Shown: in pieces, positions 61,061-64,000 of the stretch | Numbering within the stretch: position 1 is the first letter of the stretch | Layout: each line of letters opens with the position of its first letter | Assembly (NCBI RefSeq): GCF_052056485.1 | Contig: NZ_CP183948.1 | Coordinates: 6,200,001-6,264,000, forward strand | DNA from: Paenibacillus_AQ nitricinens | GTDB taxonomy: Bacteria; Bacillota; Bacilli; Paenibacillales; Paenibacillaceae | DNA: 64,000 nt | Reading direction: 5' to 3' | The notes under the pieces: model-generated | Told to the model about the DNA's origin: nothing | Seen by the model: only the letters and a program-made list of their open reading frames with translations | Database searches by the model: none | Made by a program: the position numbers and the translations under genes

Positions 61061-61996
61061 TTAATCTCTTAAGGTCCTTCCGGTCAAGTTTAGAAACAAC
61101 GTCTCCAGATCAGGTTCTTCAATATTTAGCGAGCCGATAATCCCTTTATGCTTAGCAAAAATAAAAAGGATGTCCTGTAGCTCCCCTTGTGAAGAAGGAA
61201 GATACAGCTCGACTACTTCCTCCTTTGCTTCTACGCGTCTAATTCTAGGGTGAAGCGTCAACTCTTGGACAAGCTCTGGTGTGACATTAGTGGCTTTAAT
61301 GACGATTTTTTCTTCCTTGGCAACGCGTTCCCGCAGTTCTTTTTCCGTGCCGCAAGCAATGATATGCCCTTTATCCATAATGGCTACCCGATCACAAATG
61401 GCCGCAACCTCCTCCATATAGTGACTGGTATAAATAACTGTTGAGCCGAGTCGATTGAGCTCTTTAACTGATTCAAGGATATGATTACGAGATTGCGGAT
61501 CAATCCCCACGGTAGGTTCATCCATAATAATCAGCTTAGGACGATGCATAATCGCGCAGGCAATGTTCAGACGTCTCTTCATCCCTCCGGAGAAGGTTGA
61601 GGGTTTCTCTTTGGCTCGGTCGCTAAGCCCTGTGAACACAAGAGCTTCTTCTACCCGTTCCTTCAAGAGCTTGCCACGCAAACCATACAATCTTCCGAAA
61701 AAGGTAACGTTATCCGCCGCTGACATCGTGTCGTATAAGGCTAACTCCTGTGGAACCAAACCAATTCTTTTCTTCACCTCAAGCGATTTCGAGGACACAG
61801 GCAGACCGTCGATCACAATGTCTCCTCCGTCAATCTTAAGTAGACCACAGATCATACTGATCGTTGTACTTTTACCCGCTCCGTTCGGGCCCAACAAGCC
61901 AAAAATTTCTCCTTCTTCTATCGTCATATTTACATGATCTACTGTTAGCTTACCTTCATATCGTTTCACCACATCGGTTAATACGGCGATTGCCAT
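61061..61996 (-). CDS. ABC exporter, ATP-binding subunit (LnrL-like)
   Basis: This 311-aa ATPase powers the two permeases downstream. It has Walker A GLLGPNGAGKSTTISM (about residue 40), Q-loop LVPQELALYD, signature STFSGGMKRRLNIACAI, Walker B LIIMDEPTVGIDPQ and the switch His in YTSHYMEEV. The C-terminal 80 residues (VVELYLPSSQGELQDILF) are the usual DrrA-type extension. The length of 311 matches LnrL. AGGAGAG-type site lies before the ATG. It is the first gene of a minus-strand operon and is divergent from a histidine kinase gene, with palindromic sites between. Confidence 0.92.
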   Translation of the reverse strand: MAIAVLTDVVKRYEGKLTVDHVNMTIEEGEIFGLLGPNGAGKSTTISMICGLLKIDGGDIVIDGLPVSSKSLEVKKRIGLVPQELALYDTMSAADNVTFFGRLYGLRGKLLKERVEEALVFTGLSDRAKEKPSTFSGGMKRRLNIACAIMHRPKLIIMDEPTVGIDPQSRNHILESVKELNRLGSTVIYTSHYMEEVAAICDRVAIMDKGHIIACGTEKELRERVAKEEKIVIKATNVTPELVQELTLHPRIRRVEAKEEVVELYLPSSQGELQDILFIFAKHKGIIGSLNIEEPDLETLFLNLTGRTLRD

Positions 61997-62069
61997 CCGT
62001 TCATCTCTCCTGTCATTTACGCTTTTATAGTTCCAATTCTAGCTTAAAGCGAATGTTCAAGGAGGTACG

Positions 62070-62184
62070 AAAGGTCATCTTTTGAAGGTGACTTAAGTCA
62101 TCTCCTGAACTATATTAGTTGAACTTAAGATTTTTCTATTAAGGTAAGTCCGTGACTGCGGTGAATGTTTTTTAGTTCAACTTA
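62070..62184. promoter_or_regulatory. divergent control region with palindromes, candidate operators
   Basis: TGACTTAAGTCA at 62089-62100 is a perfect 12-bp palindrome inside the wider GGTGAC-4-GTCATC, and another GTCATC lies 11 bases before it. Two nearly identical elements, TTAGTTGAACTTA (62115-62127) and TTAGTTCAACTTA (62172-62184), flank the likely kinase promoter. They sit between the ABC operon and the two-component genes. Response-regulator binding is a guess. Confidence 0.5.
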
Positions 62185-62237
62185 TATAGTGAGAAAATAT
62201 GCTAAGATTAGAAAAAAACATAAAGGATGACACAGGC

Positions 62238-63395
62238 GTGACTAGAGAGCTAGACCTATTGCGTTACTTACTCATCATAGTTCCTGCATGTATTAGCATT
62301 TACATCTACCCATATGCCGACTATGGGATTTTCACGTTACATATTCTGATGCTTCTATTCCTTGTAGTCATGGTGCCAAAGCTGCCCCTGTCCTTTCATG
62401 CCTTGATAAGCATTGTGGAAATACTGTTCACCGCCTGGTTATGTTACCAGTACGGCAGCATAATGATTTTCCCCGCGATTTCAGCATTGCTTTATTATTC
62501 TAGACTTCAGCCTCAAGCAGTGCCTCTCGTGTTTACGGTTGTGCATCTGATTACCTTAAACATCGCGCTCCGGGATTCCCCACAGCTTATAATCACTATC
62601 ATCAACATTATGTTTCTGCTCATTGCTTATCTCAACGAATTGCTACAGAGGGCGGGGCGGGGCCGTGAGAACACCCTCCATCTATACGACGAGCTGCGAA
62701 AAAAGCATTTCGAGCTGGATGAAGCCCGCAACCGACTGCTGGAGTTTAACGCCCAAGTAGAAGATGCAGCCGAGTCCAAAGAACGGGTTCGTATCTCCCG
62801 CCAACTCCATGACGATATCGGCCACCGTCTCATTCGTATTAAAATGATGATGGAAGCTGCGTTACTTACCTTACCCACCTCCCCAGAGAGCGGGATGCAA
62901 ATGATGGAGCTCATTCGAGATCAGTTGTCAGCCAGCATGGACGATATGCGCTCCGCAGTGAAGCGTATCAACTATACGCCACAATTAGAGGGCGCTTACG
63001 CGTTAGACCGACTGCTCGAAGAGACAGGGCGCGATACAGGAATTGAGACCTCATACCAAGTGCTTGGGATACCTTATCCGCTATATCCTAGTATTCAAGT
63101 GATCTTGTATAAGAACGCCCGGGAAGCCATAACCAATGCCCTACGTCATGGAAAAGCAACAGCCATTTGGATTGAAATCTACTTCAGCGATACTGGAGTT
63201 ACTATGGAGGTCAGCAACAACGGGACAGTTCCCGAAGGCAGTAAGCTAAGCAAACTACCGGAAAGTGGAGGGGTGGGAATGAAAGGAATGTTAGAACGAA
63301 CGCAGCTGATTGGCGGAACCTTGGAACTACTGCAGGAGCCACATTTCACCATTGTTACGCGGTTGCCCATTTATAAGCAGGGAGAGATTGTATAG
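62238..63395 (+). CDS. sensor histidine kinase, NarL/DesK family (LnrJ-like)
   Basis: This is a membrane kinase of 385 aa (398 if the ATG at 62199 is used). The N-terminal part has about five or six membrane segments (LRYLLIIVPACISIYIYP onwards, up to residue about 130) with very short external loops, typical of intramembrane-sensing kinases. HisKA_3 motif RISRQLHDDIGHRLIRIKMMME carries the phosphorylated His. The ATPase domain has NAREAITNALRHGKAT (N box) and GGVGMKGMLERTQLIGG (G box). I prefer GTG at 62238 because AAAGGATG lies before it. It is directly followed by a response regulator gene. Context suggests it senses a membrane-active compound and induces the ABC genes. Confidence 0.88.
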   Translation: MTRELDLLRYLLIIVPACISIYIYPYADYGIFTLHILMLLFLVVMVPKLPLSFHALISIVEILFTAWLCYQYGSIMIFPAISALLYYSRLQPQAVPLVFTVVHLITLNIALRDSPQLIITIINIMFLLIAYLNELLQRAGRGRENTLHLYDELRKKHFELDEARNRLLEFNAQVEDAAESKERVRISRQLHDDIGHRLIRIKMMMEAALLTLPTSPESGMQMMELIRDQLSASMDDMRSAVKRINYTPQLEGAYALDRLLEETGRDTGIETSYQVLGIPYPLYPSIQVILYKNAREAITNALRHGKATAIWIEIYFSDTGVTMEVSNNGTVPEGSKLSKLPESGGVGMKGMLERTQLIGGTLELLQEPHFTIVTRLPIYKQGEIV

Positions 63396-63452
63396 GGAAC
63401 GTAGGACTCGAGGCAAAGATGAAATCTAAATTATGAAAAAGGAGCCACGCTA

Positions 63453-64000
63453 ATGATTAAGGTGATGATTGTAGATGACGATCCTTTTATTCGTCAAAGT
63501 CTGCAAGTGCTGCTAGGGATGGACCCCGATATTGAAGTGATCGGAGCGGCAAGTGAGGGGAATGAAGCCTTGCGTTTGCTTCAAGCGGGGGACATAGCCG
63601 ATGTGATTCTAATGGATATTCGGATGCCCGGCTGTGGTGGGGTTGAAGGGACAGAGAAGATTAAGCAGGCTTTCCCTCAAGTTTCGATACTGATGCTAAC
63701 CACCTTCGATGACGATGAGTATATCATTGAAGCGCTTCGCAACGGAGCCAGTGGATATTTGCTCAAAAACATACCGCCAGACCGTATTATACAAGGCGTC
63801 AAAACAGTCCATGAAGGTAATATGCTGATTCACCCTGATATTGCGCGCAAGCTTGCCACCTTTCTACAGCCCGCTGCTCGCCCTGAATCTCCAAAGGTAC
63901 AGCCATTGGAATCTTTTGGACTAACCAAAATGGAACTGGCCGTTGTCGCCTCTATCGCTGAGGGGCATAGCAACAAAGAAATCGCCGGACAGCTGTTTCT
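63453..64000 (+). CDS. NarL/LuxR family response regulator, partial (runs off the right edge)
   Basis: This gene encodes the partner of the kinase; 182 codons are visible. The receiver domain starts IKVMIVDDDPFIRQSL, has the phosphorylation site VILMDIRMPG (D55), the switch residues MLTTFDDDEYI and the K in YLLKNIPP. A LuxR-type helix-turn-helix domain begins at LTKMELAVVASIAEGHSNKEIA near the edge. AAAAAGGAG lies 8 bases before the ATG. It is 57 bases after the kinase. It is probably LnrK-like and controls the divergent ABC operon. Confidence 0.92.
   Translation, partial: MIKVMIVDDDPFIRQSLQVLLGMDPDIEVIGAASEGNEALRLLQAGDIADVILMDIRMPGCGGVEGTEKIKQAFPQVSILMLTTFDDDEYIIEALRNGASGYLLKNIPPDRIIQGVKTVHEGNMLIHPDIARKLATFLQPAARPESPKVQPLESFGLTKMELAVVASIAEGHSNKEIAGQLF

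Overview
The window is chromosomal DNA from a Gram-positive Firmicute, most likely Paenibacillus or a close relative. The grounds are the pcrB-pcrA-ligA order, a glycine cleavage P-protein split into gcvPA and gcvPB behind a tandem glycine riboswitch, strong GGAGG-type ribosome binding sites, a DUF2759 gene, and a copper-amine-oxidase-N-domain secreted protein. No rRNA, tRNA, prophage, transposase or CRISPR array was seen.

Layout. 1-4.2 kb (minus): DNA replication/repair and lipid genes ligA (cut by the window edge), pcrA and pcrB. 4.4-29.2 kb (minus): a phosphodiesterase, then a large surface-glycan locus. It holds a polyprenyl-phosphate sugar-1-phosphate transferase, two family-2 glycosyltransferases, rmlDBCA for dTDP-L-rhamnose, a UbiA-type prenyltransferase with a DivPAP phosphatase, a GtrA flippase and a large GT-C-like membrane protein. 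These are followed by several family-4 glycosyltransferases, a coiled-coil FkbM methyltransferase, a Wzm/Wzt ABC exporter, and rmd-gmd-manC for GDP-D-rhamnose. 29.4-32.2 kb (plus): a divergent O-antigen-ligase-type protein with a duplicated C-terminal repeat. 32.2-39.6 kb (minus): galU, a U32/RlhA-like protein, two secreted proteins (one an HtrA protease) and a DUF2759 protein. 40.5-45.9 kb (minus): uvrA and uvrB. 46.2-47.8 kb (plus): a MotA/MotB stator pair. 48.2-53.1 kb: gcvH (minus), then the riboswitch-controlled gcvT-gcvPA-gcvPB operon (plus). 53.6-58.6 kb (minus): an RND exporter, a Kef-type antiporter and a rhamnose mutarotase. 58.7-64 kb: an ABC-2 exporter operon (minus) divergent from a histidine kinase/response regulator pair (plus, cut by the edge), arranged like the linearmycin-resistance lnr system.

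How the glycan locus may work (inference). The initiating transferase loads a sugar on undecaprenyl phosphate. Cytoplasmic glycosyltransferases extend the chain with L-rhamnose (Rml), D-rhamnose (ManC/Gmd/Rmd) and other sugars. The FkbM protein may cap and measure the chain, and Wzm/Wzt exports it, with the Wzt C-terminal domain reading the cap. The O-antigen-ligase-type protein then transfers the chain to an acceptor, possibly an S-layer protein as known for WsfB in Geobacillus. A separate set (UbiA, DivPAP, GtrA, GT-C) resembles the mycobacterial decaprenyl-phosphoryl-pentose route and could add ribofuranose or a related sugar outside the membrane. This pentose module is the most promising possibly undescribed system here.

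Three families of structured intergenic repeats also stand out. The first is a 19-bp inverted repeat spaced by 51 or 62 bp at two loci. The second is an approximately 90-bp double-hairpin element, one copy of which supplies the end of gcvT. The third is a set of palindromic repeats between uvrA and uvrB.
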